DNA of 64,000 nucleotides from CAYGVT01 sp964353355 (GTDB taxonomy: Archaea; Thermoplasmatota; DTKX01; GCA-020343715): NCBI GenBank assembly GCA_964353355.1, contig CAYGVT010000133.1, forward strand, positions 62,001 to 126,000. Direction: 5' to 3'. The position numbers and the translations under genes were made by a program. The notes under the pieces were generated by a model that was not told the DNA's origin, searched no databases, and saw only the letters and a list, made by a program, of their open reading frames with translations. Numbering within the stretch: the stretch's first letter is position 1; each line of letters begins with the position of its first letter. Positions 24,968 to 32,983 of the stretch are shown here, piece after piece.

Positions 24968-25555
24968 CTACGCCCCTCCCGCCAGCCGCCTACCCTCCTC
25001 GAAGGCCCTCATATTGGCCTCCTCGGTGCCCCTGGGCACCTTCTGGGAGATGGCCTCCCTCCAAACGCTTTCAGGGATATCAACCTTTTTGGACAGCGCC
25101 CCCAGCAGCACCGTGTTGGCCATCCTGGCGGAGCCGAGGACCTTGGCCACGGCCGAGCAGTCGATGAGGGTGGTCGGCACGCGCTCACGGAGCAGCCCAG
25201 CGGGGTCCGCGGGGTACGTGAACGGCCCGCTCGAGACCGTCGTGGGCACGCGCTTCACATCGTCCACCACGGCGACGGCATGGGGCGAGAGGGCGTCGAG
25301 GTACCGCAGCGCCTCGACGAGCTCGAAGGCGACCAGGATGTCGGCCTCCCCCTTCCGGATGAGCGGCGAGTGGACCGCGCCGCCGAACCGCACGTGGGTC
25401 AGGACGGAGCCGCCGCGCTGCGACATTCCGTGCACCTCGGACTTCTTGACGTCGAGACCGGCCCTGAGCGCGGCCTCTGCCAGGATGTCGGACGCCAGGA
25501 TGACGCCCTGACCGCCCACGCCGCACAAGAGCACGTTCGTGACATGTCCCGTCAT
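24968..25555 (-). CDS. iorB: Indolepyruvate:ferredoxin oxidoreductase beta subunit
   Basis: 195 residues, the gamma-type domain of 2-oxoacid oxidoreductases, with 'CGVGGQGVILASDI' at the N-terminus and 'SEVHGMSQRGGSV' near residue 40, both diagnostic of IorB. With IorA it decarboxylates aryl-pyruvates from aromatic amino acids to aryl-acetyl-CoA and reduces ferredoxin. The ATG overlaps the iorA stop (ATGA). Confidence 0.95.
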   Translation of the reverse strand: MTGHVTNVLLCGVGGQGVILASDILAEAALRAGLDVKKSEVHGMSQRGGSVLTHVRFGGAVHSPLIRKGEADILVAFELVEALRYLDALSPHAVAVVDDVKRVPTTVSSGPFTYPADPAGLLRERVPTTLIDCSAVAKVLGSARMANTVLLGALSKKVDIPESVWREAISQKVPRGTEEANMRAFEEGRRLAGGA

Positions 25556-27303
25556 CGCGGCGACCTCCTCATAGCGTCGAACTTGCATACCTGCACGCAC
25601 ACGTCGCACCCCACGCACAGGTCCTCGGACACGACGACGTCGAACTTCTTGCCGTCGGTGCCGGGCGTGAGCTTGGAGATGGCGGGGCACCCTATCTTGA
25701 GGCAGGCCATGCATCGCTTGCAGGCGGCGGTGTCGCTCACGGCCACGTGGTCGCCGGAGATGCGGCTCGGTGCGAGCACGCAGGGGCGCGTCGTGATGAG
25801 CACGGCCGGGCCCTTGTGCGCGAAGGCCTTGTCGAGCGCTGCCCCCGTGGCCTCGAGGTCGTAGGGGTCGAAGTGGTGGACGAGCTCGACGCCGAGCCCC
25901 TTTGCGATGGCCTCGATGTCGAGCCTGTGCGTGGGCTCGCCCATGAGCGTGAAGCCCGTCCCGGGGTGGTTCTGGCCGCCCGTCATGGCGGTCGTGCGGT
26001 TGTCGAGGACGATTATGGTGCTCATTCCGCGGTTGTAAACGACGTTGAGCAGGCCCGTGATGCCGCTGTGGATGAAGGTGCTGTCGCCGATGACGCCCAC
26101 GACGCGGCCCTTGCTCTCCTCCCCGAGGGCCTTGTCCATCCCGTGCGCGCCGCCGATTGAGGCGCCCATGCACAGGCATGTGTCCATGGCCGAGATCGGG
26201 GGCGCGGAGGACAGGGTGTAGCACCCTATGTCGCCGTACACGAAGATGTCGCGCTTCGCCAGCACGAGGAAGATGCCCCTGTGGGGGCACCCCGGGCAGA
26301 GCACTGGCGGTCGGGGCGGGAGCTCCGGCAGCCCCTCGACCCTGTGCGATTTGTCGGTGCCGAGGAGCGCCTTCGCGACGACCTCGGGCGAGAGCTCCCC
26401 GAGCAGGGGCAGGCGGTCCTTGCCGACGCAGGCGATGCCCATCGCCCTCACCTGCTCCTCTATGAACGGGTCGAGCTCCTCGACGATGTAGAGCCGATTG
26501 ACCGCCGCAGCGAGCTCGCGGATGCGAGCGTCAGGGAGGGGATGGCTCATGACGAGCTTGAGCATGGACGCGTCCGGGAAGACCTCGCGCGCGTACTGGT
26601 AGGCCACGCCGTCGGCGATGATGCCAACCTCCTTGCCGCGCCACTCGATTGAGTTGAGCTCGTTGGACAGCTCCCTCAGCTTGGGCATCCGCTCCTCCAT
26701 GAGCTTGTGGCGCGCCTTGGCGTTGCCTGGCACCATGACGTACTTCGCGCGCTGGTGCTCGAGGGTCATCGCGTGCTCGGTGCGTGGGCCGAGCTCGACG
26801 GGGGTCTTGCTGTGTGCGATGCGGGTCGTGGTCCTGTAAAGGACCGGAGTGTCGAACCGCTCGGAGATGTCATACGCCCGCAGCATCAGGTCGTGGGCCT
26901 CCTGGCTGTCGGTGGGCTCGAGCATCGGCACCTTGGCAGCCCGCGCGTAGTGACGGTTGTCCTGCTCATTCTGAGACGAGTGCATGCCAGGGTCGTCAGC
27001 GGTGATGACGACGCACCCACCAGTGACGCCCACGTAGGCGAACGTGAAGAACGGGTCGGCGGCCACGTTGAGCCCCACGTGCTTCATGACCGCGACGGAC
27101 CTCCTCCCCGCGACGGACGCGCCGAAGGCGACCTCGAGGGCGACTTTCTCGTTCGGACACCACTCGGAGTGCACCTCGCTGTGCGCGACCAGGTTCATGA
27201 GGATCTCCGAGCTGGGCGTGCCGGGGTAGCCCGCGGCTACCTTCACGCCTGCCTCGTACAGGGCCTCTGCGATGGCCTCGTTGCCTGAGAGCAGCTTGCG
27301 CAT
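25552..27303 (-). CDS. iorA: Indolepyruvate:ferredoxin oxidoreductase alpha subunit
   Basis: 583 residues. An N-terminal pyrimidine-binding domain ('AAGYPGTPSSEI'), a thiamine-diphosphate site ('VIGDSTFIHSGITGL' and 'LDNRTTAMTGGQ') and a C-terminal two-cluster ferredoxin ('CKRCMACLKIGCP', 'CVGCDVCVQVCKFDAM') are in the order typical of IorA. It opens an iorA-iorB-paaK operon. A minus-strand ATATAT box at 27348-27353 lies about 45 nt before the ATG, separating it from the korDABC operon upstream. Confidence 0.96.
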   Translation of the reverse strand: MRKLLSGNEAIAEALYEAGVKVAAGYPGTPSSEILMNLVAHSEVHSEWCPNEKVALEVAFGASVAGRRSVAVMKHVGLNVAADPFFTFAYVGVTGGCVVITADDPGMHSSQNEQDNRHYARAAKVPMLEPTDSQEAHDLMLRAYDISERFDTPVLYRTTTRIAHSKTPVELGPRTEHAMTLEHQRAKYVMVPGNAKARHKLMEERMPKLRELSNELNSIEWRGKEVGIIADGVAYQYAREVFPDASMLKLVMSHPLPDARIRELAAAVNRLYIVEELDPFIEEQVRAMGIACVGKDRLPLLGELSPEVVAKALLGTDKSHRVEGLPELPPRPPVLCPGCPHRGIFLVLAKRDIFVYGDIGCYTLSSAPPISAMDTCLCMGASIGGAHGMDKALGEESKGRVVGVIGDSTFIHSGITGLLNVVYNRGMSTIIVLDNRTTAMTGGQNHPGTGFTLMGEPTHRLDIEAIAKGLGVELVHHFDPYDLEATGAALDKAFAHKGPAVLITTRPCVLAPSRISGDHVAVSDTAACKRCMACLKIGCPAISKLTPGTDGKKFDVVVSEDLCVGCDVCVQVCKFDAMRRSPR

Positions 27304-27347
27304 CTTGGACCACTCCTGGCGGAGGGGGTGGGGGAATCGGACCTTCG

Positions 27348-27353
27348 ATATAT
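27348..27353 (-). promoter_or_regulatory. TATA box of the iorAB-paaK operon
   Basis: Minus-strand ATATAT within ACATATATCG, about 45 nt upstream of the iorA ATG and 44 nt beyond the korC stop, implying an independent promoter with a leader of roughly 20 nt that contains a CCGCCAGGAG ribosome-site region. Confidence 0.55.
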
Positions 27354-27396
27354 GTAGGTTTGGTGCCGTGGCCAGGCCGTCATTGGGCCAGGGCAG

Positions 27397-27939
27397 CTAG
27401 CCCTTAATGCCTGCATGGCCCTCACGACCGAGCCCCAGCCCCCTCTCGAAGGCAGCCAGGCTCACGCCCTCCGTGCCCTTTGGCAGCTGGGAGGTGATGG
27501 CAGTGCGCATGGACGCGTCGGAGACCAGACCGGTGAGCGATGCGAGGAAGCCGAGCAGCACCATATTGCCTGCGATCCCGCTTCCGAGCTCCTTCTTGGC
27601 GATGCTGGCGAAGGGGACCGCGTGCAGGTCAAAGTCGCCCGCAGGCACCCTGACCAGGTCCGCGTCCACGATGAGCGTGCCCCGCGGCCGCAGGTCCTTG
27701 AGGTACATGTCGCAGGCCTGCTGTGACAGGCAGACGAGCACGTCGAGCTCCTCGAGCTCCAGCTCGTGGATCTCGCCGTCGTCGACCACGACATCGGAGC
27801 GGCAAAGGCCTCCGCGGGCCTCGCTGGTGTAGGCCTGCGTGGTGAGGGCGTTGTGGCCGTCGATGACGGCCGCGCTCCCGGTGAGGTTGCCCGCGACCAG
27901 TATCCCCTGGCCCCCGAAGCCCGAGAACCGCAGCCTCAT
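27397..27939 (-). CDS. korC: 2-oxoacid:ferredoxin oxidoreductase gamma subunit
   Basis: 180 residues with the gamma-domain start 'FSGFGGQGILVAG' and 'QAYTSEARGG', plus 'GNMVLLGFLA' and a C-terminal 'KGTEGVSLAAFERG'. It belongs to the four-subunit KorDABC type enzyme that oxidises a 2-oxoacid to acyl-CoA with ferredoxin. The ATG overlaps the korB stop. Confidence 0.9.
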   Translation of the reverse strand: MRLRFSGFGGQGILVAGNLTGSAAVIDGHNALTTQAYTSEARGGLCRSDVVVDDGEIHELELEELDVLVCLSQQACDMYLKDLRPRGTLIVDADLVRVPAGDFDLHAVPFASIAKKELGSGIAGNMVLLGFLASLTGLVSDASMRTAITSQLPKGTEGVSLAAFERGLGLGREGHAGIKG

Positions 27940-28793
27940 CGCGCGTCCCCCCTCCTCGCCACCTCGGCCGCCTCACGCAGCACGCGGGTGTACTCCTTGC
28001 GCGTGCGCTGTGCGACCGTGCCCACCACATACCTGCCCTCCAATCCCTCCGCGGGCATGGCGCAGGCCTTCTCCGCCGGCACCGACCGCTCCTTGAAGGC
28101 GGTGAGCGCCTCGACCGCGGTGGGCATGCCCACGTTGCGCCCGTAGTTGGTGGGGCACTGGGACAGTATCTCGACGAAGGCGAAGCCATCGGTGGTGAGG
28201 GCCTCCTCCATCGCCCTCATGAGGGGGCGGACGTGGTAGGTCGTCCACCTCGCCACGTAGTTCGCCCCCGCCGCGGCCACGACCTCGGCGATGTTGAGGG
28301 GGTACTCGGCGTTGCCATAGGGCGAGGTCGCGGTCCTCACCCCGGCCGGCGTGGTCGGCGAGACCTGGCCCCCGGTCATGCCGTAGATGAGGTTGTTGAC
28401 CAGGAAGACGGACAGCCCCACGTTCCGCCGCGCTGCGTGGATGAGATGGTTGCCACCGATGCCCGCGAGGTCGCCGTCGCCCGCGATGACGACCACGCGC
28501 TTGCCCGGCATCATCGTCTTGACACCGGTCGCGAACGCTATTGCGCGGCCGTGCATGGTGTGGAGGGTGTCGCCCCTGAGGTAGGGGCTGAGCAGCCAGC
28601 TCGAGCAGCCGATGCCGGTGACCGATACGAGCTCCTCCGGGTCGATACCCATGGAATCGAGGGTGTGCACGAAGCAGTTGAGGACCGTCCCGCAGCCGCA
28701 GCCCGGGCAGAATGTGGTCGGGAGCGTGCCCTCCCTCAGGTAGCGGACGTGGCTCGGACCCCTCTGCGCGGGGTCGCCACCCTGCCCGGTCAC
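27936..28793 (-). CDS. korB: 2-oxoacid:ferredoxin oxidoreductase beta subunit (thiamine-diphosphate site)
   Basis: 285 residues from a GTG overlapping the korA stop (GTGA). 'FCPGCGCGTVL' holds the proximal cluster Cys, 'VTGIGCSSW' follows, and 'IAGDGDLAGIGGNHL' with 'NNLIYGMTGGQ' is the thiamine-diphosphate motif. The set is most like 2-oxoglutarate oxidoreductase, although branched-chain 2-oxoacids are possible. A longer frame reaching 28880 overlaps korA and is less likely. Confidence 0.92.
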   Translation of the reverse strand: MTGQGGDPAQRGPSHVRYLREGTLPTTFCPGCGCGTVLNCFVHTLDSMGIDPEELVSVTGIGCSSWLLSPYLRGDTLHTMHGRAIAFATGVKTMMPGKRVVVIAGDGDLAGIGGNHLIHAARRNVGLSVFLVNNLIYGMTGGQVSPTTPAGVRTATSPYGNAEYPLNIAEVVAAAGANYVARWTTYHVRPLMRAMEEALTTDGFAFVEILSQCPTNYGRNVGMPTAVEALTAFKERSVPAEKACAMPAEGLEGRYVVGTVAQRTRKEYTRVLREAAEVARRGDAR

Positions 28794-29995
28794 GGGACGC
28801 CACCCCCCTTGAGGGCGCGGTGGATTTCCCTGACCGTGTGCGGGACCCCGCCAATCTTCGTCAGCGGGACGACCTCGCACCCGACGAACCGCTCGACCTC
28901 CCTTGACACCTGGCCGAGGTTCATCTCCGGCACGTAGATGCGGTCCACCCTCTCGCCCAGGCGCGCCACCGCCCTCCTGGGGAATGGCCAGATGCCGACG
29001 AGCCGCATGTAGCCCACTCGCAGCCCCTCCTCCCGGGCGCGCAGGACCGCGCCCAGCGCGGGGCGGGCCGCACAGCCGAACGAGAGGACCGCGACGTCCG
29101 CATCCTCCGTGAACCGCTCCTCGACGCGCTCCAGCCGGTCCCGATCGGACGCGATCTTCTCGACCAGCCTGCGCACGAGCCGGTCGTGGATGGCCTGGGT
29201 AGAGGCCTCCCGCATGCCGTCCTCATCGTGCGTGGAGCCCGTGACGTGGACCGCGGCGCCGCGGCCGAAGCCCACCATGGGCGGGACCGGCCTCCCCCCG
29301 AACGGCAGGTCGCCCGGCGAGCCCATGGGCCGGTCCTCGAGACGAAGGTCCTTGACCCTGGGGAGGCGGACGCGCTCGCGCAGGTGGGCTATCTCGCCGT
29401 CCATGAGCAGGATGGCCGGGTTGCGGTAGCGCTCGGACAGGTTGAAGCACTCGACCATGAGCTCGAGGCACTCCTGCACGCTGCTCGGCGAGAGGACCAG
29501 GGCCTCGTGGTCGCCGTGCGTGCCCCACCTGGCCTGCATCACGTCCCCCTGGGCGGGCTTGGTTGCCTGGCCCGTCGAGGGGCCGCTGCGCTGCACGTCG
29601 ACTATGACGCATGGCGTCTCGGTCATGCACGCGTAGCCCACGGCCTCCTGCATGAGGGAGAAGCCAGGCCCCGACGTGGCGGTCAGGGCCTTGGCCCCAC
29701 CCCAGGAGGCGCCGATGACACTGCTGATGGAGGCGATCTCGTCCTCCATCGGCAGGAAGTAGCCACCGACCAGGGGCATGGCCTTGGAGAGGAACTCCGC
29801 AATCTCGGAAGCGGGCGTGATGGGGTAGGCGGCGTAGAAGGAACAGCCCGCGTAGATGGCCCCGAGCGCGGTGGCCTCGTTGCCCTGCATGAAGGTGGTC
29901 CTGCCCTCCCAATTCTTGAGGTAGGAGGCGCGCAGCCCTGCGGGGGCGACTTCGGGCACATCCCCACCGGTGGACCCGTCGGCTCCCTTGGCCAT
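28790..29995 (-). CDS. korA: 2-oxoacid:ferredoxin oxidoreductase alpha subunit
   Basis: 401 residues. 'QGNEATALGAIYAGC', 'YAAYPITPASEIAEF' and 'ATSGPGFSLMQEAVGYA' are standard KorA alpha-subunit motifs; 'VDVQRSGPSTGQATKPAQGD' completes them. It should form the alpha2-beta2 core with KorB. It begins 1 nt after the korD stop. Confidence 0.94.
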   Translation of the reverse strand: MAKGADGSTGGDVPEVAPAGLRASYLKNWEGRTTFMQGNEATALGAIYAGCSFYAAYPITPASEIAEFLSKAMPLVGGYFLPMEDEIASISSVIGASWGGAKALTATSGPGFSLMQEAVGYACMTETPCVIVDVQRSGPSTGQATKPAQGDVMQARWGTHGDHEALVLSPSSVQECLELMVECFNLSERYRNPAILLMDGEIAHLRERVRLPRVKDLRLEDRPMGSPGDLPFGGRPVPPMVGFGRGAAVHVTGSTHDEDGMREASTQAIHDRLVRRLVEKIASDRDRLERVEERFTEDADVAVLSFGCAARPALGAVLRAREEGLRVGYMRLVGIWPFPRRAVARLGERVDRIYVPEMNLGQVSREVERFVGCEVVPLTKIGGVPHTVREIHRALKGGGVP

Positions 29996-29996
29996 C

Positions 29997-30206
29997 TCAC
30001 TCGACCCCCCCGTCCACGATGACGATGGCGAGGTCCGGGCACATGAGCTCGCAGGTCAGGCACTTGGTGCAGTCGTCCGGCCTGGCCGCGACGGGCGGGT
30101 AGGAGCCCCGCCTGTTCATCCTGTCCGAGGCCTCGAGCACGTGCTTCGGGCAGAAGGCGATGCACACGCCGCACCCCTTGCACAGCTCCGTGTCGATGTC
30201 TATCAT
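29997..30206 (-). CDS. korD: 2-oxoacid:ferredoxin oxidoreductase delta subunit (ferredoxin)
   Basis: 69 residues with two 4Fe-4S signatures, 'CKGCGVCIAFCP' and 'CTKCLTCELMCP'. It is the internal ferredoxin that takes electrons from the thiamine site to free ferredoxin. It is the first gene of korDABC; the promoter is the TATA box at 30266-30272. Confidence 0.95.
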   Translation of the reverse strand: MIDIDTELCKGCGVCIAFCPKHVLEASDRMNRRGSYPPVAARPDDCTKCLTCELMCPDLAIVIVDGGVE

Positions 30207-30265
30207 GGCCCTGCGCCCCGTCCAGCGCCCGCCAGGCGGTCCCGCGCGTGAATGTCGTGGGCCGG

Positions 30266-30272
30266 ATATAAA
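30266..30272 (-). promoter_or_regulatory. TATA box of the korDABC operon
   Basis: TTTATAT on the minus strand about 60 nt upstream of the korD ATG; implies a leader near 30-35 nt. The oppositely oriented acyl-CoA dehydrogenase gene starts about 95 nt away. Confidence 0.6.
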
Positions 30273-30364
30273 CCTCTCTAGGTCGGTCGTCGGATGTCCG
30301 GGGCAAAAAGGTTATGACGGTCGGGCGCGTTCAGGGACTGGCCCCGTACCGGAGGTCGCCCAGT

Positions 30365-31585
30365 ATGCTCGATTTCGAGTTCTCGAAGGAGCACGAGATG
30401 GTCCGTAGGACGGTCAGGGAGTTCGCCCAGGCCGAGCTCGCGCCCAGGGTCACGGTCTTCGACCAGGGGGAGTGCATCCCCAACGACGTCATCGCCCTGC
30501 TCGCCAAGCAGAACCTGCTCGCCTTGACCGTGTCCTCGAAGTATGGAGGGCTGGAGGCCGACCCCGTCCTCGTGGGCGTCATCGCCGAGGAGCTCGCCCG
30601 CGCGGACATCAGCTGCGCAGTGCCCACTTTCTACCTCGTACAGGCCGCATGGGGCCACATCCTCGACCTCTACGGCACCGAGGTCGCCAAGGAGGCCATC
30701 CTGCCGTCCGCGGTGAAGGGCCTCGCCTTCCTGGGCATCGGCTCGACCGAGCCCGACGTTGGCTCGGACGTCGTCAACATGCGCACGGTGGCCAAGCGCT
30801 CCGGCGACAGGTACGTGCTCAACGGGGAGAAGATGTTCATCTCGGGCGTAAAGGAGGCCATGGAGCAGATGCCCGAGGGGGGCGCCCACCTGACGCTCGC
30901 GAAGACCAACCCTATCATGGGCGCGAAGGGCATCAGCCTCTTCCTCGTACCCCTCAAGACCGCCAAGGGCCCAACCAAGGGCATCTCCATCAACGTGCTC
31001 GAGGACTGGGGCCGCAGGGGCATCTCCACGGGCGGCTTCAATATGGACGGCGTCGAGCTGCCTGCCGAGTACCTCGTCGGCCAGGAGAACAAGGGCTTCT
31101 TCCTGGCGATGGAGGGGTTCGATTACGCGCGGGCCATCATAGGCGTTGTGTGCTGCGGCGCGGCGATGGCATGCCTCGAGCGGGCGATGGAGTACATCAA
31201 GATGCGCTCGACCTTCGGCACGCCCATCGCCAAGTACGAGGGCGTGCAGTTCAAGCTCGCGGAGAACTGGACGATGCTCGAGGCCCTGCGGCTGCTGGCC
31301 TACAGGGCGCTTTGGACCTACGGGCGGGCGAGGAAGGGCACGGCGACCCGGATGGAGGTCGCCAAGCAGTGCGCAATGGCGAAGCTCCACACGCCCATTG
31401 TGGCCTTCCAGTCCATCAACGACGCAATCCAGTGGTACGGCGCCTACGGCTACACGCGCGACTCCCAGCTGGAGCTGGCCCTCAAGGGCGTGAGGAGCTA
31501 CTACTGGGCCGAGGGCGCGATGGAGATCATGCGCGTCATCGTGGCGCGCGAGCTCCTCGGGAAGGAGTACGTGGCCACGAAGTGA
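30365..31585 (+). CDS. Acyl-CoA dehydrogenase
   Basis: 406 residues from the ATG where family similarity begins ('LDFEFSKEHEMVRRTVREFA' is the standard opening). FAD and substrate motifs are 'GIGSTEPDVGSD' and 'RSTFGTPIAKYEGVQFKLAE'; the catalytic-base region is 'WAEGAMEIMRVIVARELLG', keeping the Glu of the short/medium-chain and glutaryl type. It oxidises an acyl-CoA to the 2-enoyl-CoA, normally passing electrons to ETF; no etf genes are visible. An in-frame ATG at 30314 adds 17 unlikely residues. Confidence 0.93.
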   Translation: MLDFEFSKEHEMVRRTVREFAQAELAPRVTVFDQGECIPNDVIALLAKQNLLALTVSSKYGGLEADPVLVGVIAEELARADISCAVPTFYLVQAAWGHILDLYGTEVAKEAILPSAVKGLAFLGIGSTEPDVGSDVVNMRTVAKRSGDRYVLNGEKMFISGVKEAMEQMPEGGAHLTLAKTNPIMGAKGISLFLVPLKTAKGPTKGISINVLEDWGRRGISTGGFNMDGVELPAEYLVGQENKGFFLAMEGFDYARAIIGVVCCGAAMACLERAMEYIKMRSTFGTPIAKYEGVQFKLAENWTMLEALRLLAYRALWTYGRARKGTATRMEVAKQCAMAKLHTPIVAFQSINDAIQWYGAYGYTRDSQLELALKGVRSYYWAEGAMEIMRVIVARELLGKEYVATK

Positions 31586-31636
31586 AAGGGCAGGCCATGC
31601 CCATCCCGGCCGCGCGCCGTTCCCTGGACCACCGTT

Positions 31637-32848
31637 TCATGCCCTGTGCCGATGGAGCCTGAGTAGCGGGACGGCGGTCGCCGCCACGACCCCGAGCGCG
31701 CTGGCGCCGCCCACCACGAACGCCCACGGGAAGCCAACCGCGTCGGCGAGGGCCCCGCTCGCTACGAGGCCGAGCGCGAGGCCAAGGCTCCCCATCGCGT
31801 TGAACACCCCCATCGACAGCCCCCGCTCCTCCGCGCCGGACCGCCGCCCTACGAGCGCGAGCGACGCGGGCAGCACGGCGGCCGCGCAGATGCCAAGGAG
31901 GAACATCCCGACGGCCATGGGACCTGGCGTCAGGTAGGCGACCATCGTCATGATGGCGCCGTAGAACACGGAGCCCGACAGCAGGAGCGCGACCTCGCCC
32001 ACGCGGTCGCAGAGCCGTCCGAAGGGGTACTGGAACAGCGCGAATGGGAGGAAGAAGAGGCCGAGGTACATGCCCCGCAGCCCGGGGGAGAAGCTGAAGT
32101 TCTCCAGGAGCATGGCGGGGAACAGCGTGATGAAGAAGCCCGCCGTGAACCGGTCGATGAGCGAGTAGGCGGAGGGCATCCACAGCCGGCCCAGGAGCTC
32201 GATGGCGTGGCCGGACCCCCCGCGCGGTGTCTCGGAGCGCCGCTCGCGGTCAGGCTCCCGCAGGAGCATCAGCCCCACGAGGAGCGCGACTGCGAAGACG
32301 AGCGCCGCGAGCCGGAACGGCCCGGCGACCCCGAACCTGTCGGCCACGAGCCCGCCCACGGGGGCGCCCATGGCCATGCCCATCATCATGCCCGCCCCGA
32401 GCACCCCCATGGCCCTGCCGCGCTGCCCGGGGTCCGCGAGGTCGAGCACCATCGTCATCGCGAGCGACCAGGCCGCCACCGTGAACATGCCCTGGACGAA
32501 CCTGATGCCCAGGAGCGCCGCGAACGAGGGGACATGCGGCATCACTGCGAACAGCGGGGCCGAGGCGGCAAGGCCCACAAGCAGGGAGGTCCTGCGCGCG
32601 CGCCATCGGTCCGACAGCGCGCCCCAGACTGGCGCGAATACGACGTAGGCCACCATCTCGGCCGAGGTGAAGGCGCCGATGAGGAGCGCCGAGGGCTCAT
32701 CGTCGTCCGAGACCAGCTCGGGCAGGATGGGGGACACCAGCGTGACATTGAACATCGCGAGCATCACGATGCCCGAGAGCAGCATGACCTGGGGAGCACG
32801 ACCTGAAGCGAACAACGTCCGATTAAAGCAGATACGGTACATTAACAT
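31637..32848 (-). CDS. MFS transporter
   Basis: About 403 residues from the ATG at 32848 (a second ATG follows at 32842). Twelve membrane segments; 'FAPVWGALSDRWRARRTSLL' is the loop 2-3 signature. The layout resembles the Bmr/TetA drug-efflux branch. A much longer open frame toward 33340 runs antisense to the signal peptide of the opposite gene and is not coding. Substrate unknown. Confidence 0.85.
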   Translation of the reverse strand: MLMYRICFNRTLFASGRAPQVMLLSGIVMLAMFNVTLVSPILPELVSDDDEPSALLIGAFTSAEMVAYVVFAPVWGALSDRWRARRTSLLVGLAASAPLFAVMPHVPSFAALLGIRFVQGMFTVAAWSLAMTMVLDLADPGQRGRAMGVLGAGMMMGMAMGAPVGGLVADRFGVAGPFRLAALVFAVALLVGLMLLREPDRERRSETPRGGSGHAIELLGRLWMPSAYSLIDRFTAGFFITLFPAMLLENFSFSPGLRGMYLGLFFLPFALFQYPFGRLCDRVGEVALLLSGSVFYGAIMTMVAYLTPGPMAVGMFLLGICAAAVLPASLALVGRRSGAEERGLSMGVFNAMGSLGLALGLVASGALADAVGFPWAFVVGGASALGVVAATAVPLLRLHRHRA

Positions 32849-32935
32849 TGCGCAGGGGGCCTGGCCCCTCCTGGGATGCCATCGGGACCGGACGACGACA
32901 CATCGGTCCTTGTTGTTCGACGGGCCGGAAGGGTA

Positions 32936-32946
32936 ACTATAAATAT
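32936..32946 (+). promoter_or_regulatory. TATA box upstream of the acidic Trp-repeat surface protein
   Basis: ACTATAAATAT about 40 nt before the GTG of the + strand gene; because it reads ATATTTATAGT on the other strand it could also serve the MFS gene, whose start is about 90 nt away. Confidence 0.5.
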
Positions 32947-32983
32947 CCGTTCGGACCCTGGATGCGGGACGGAAGGTGGTCAG

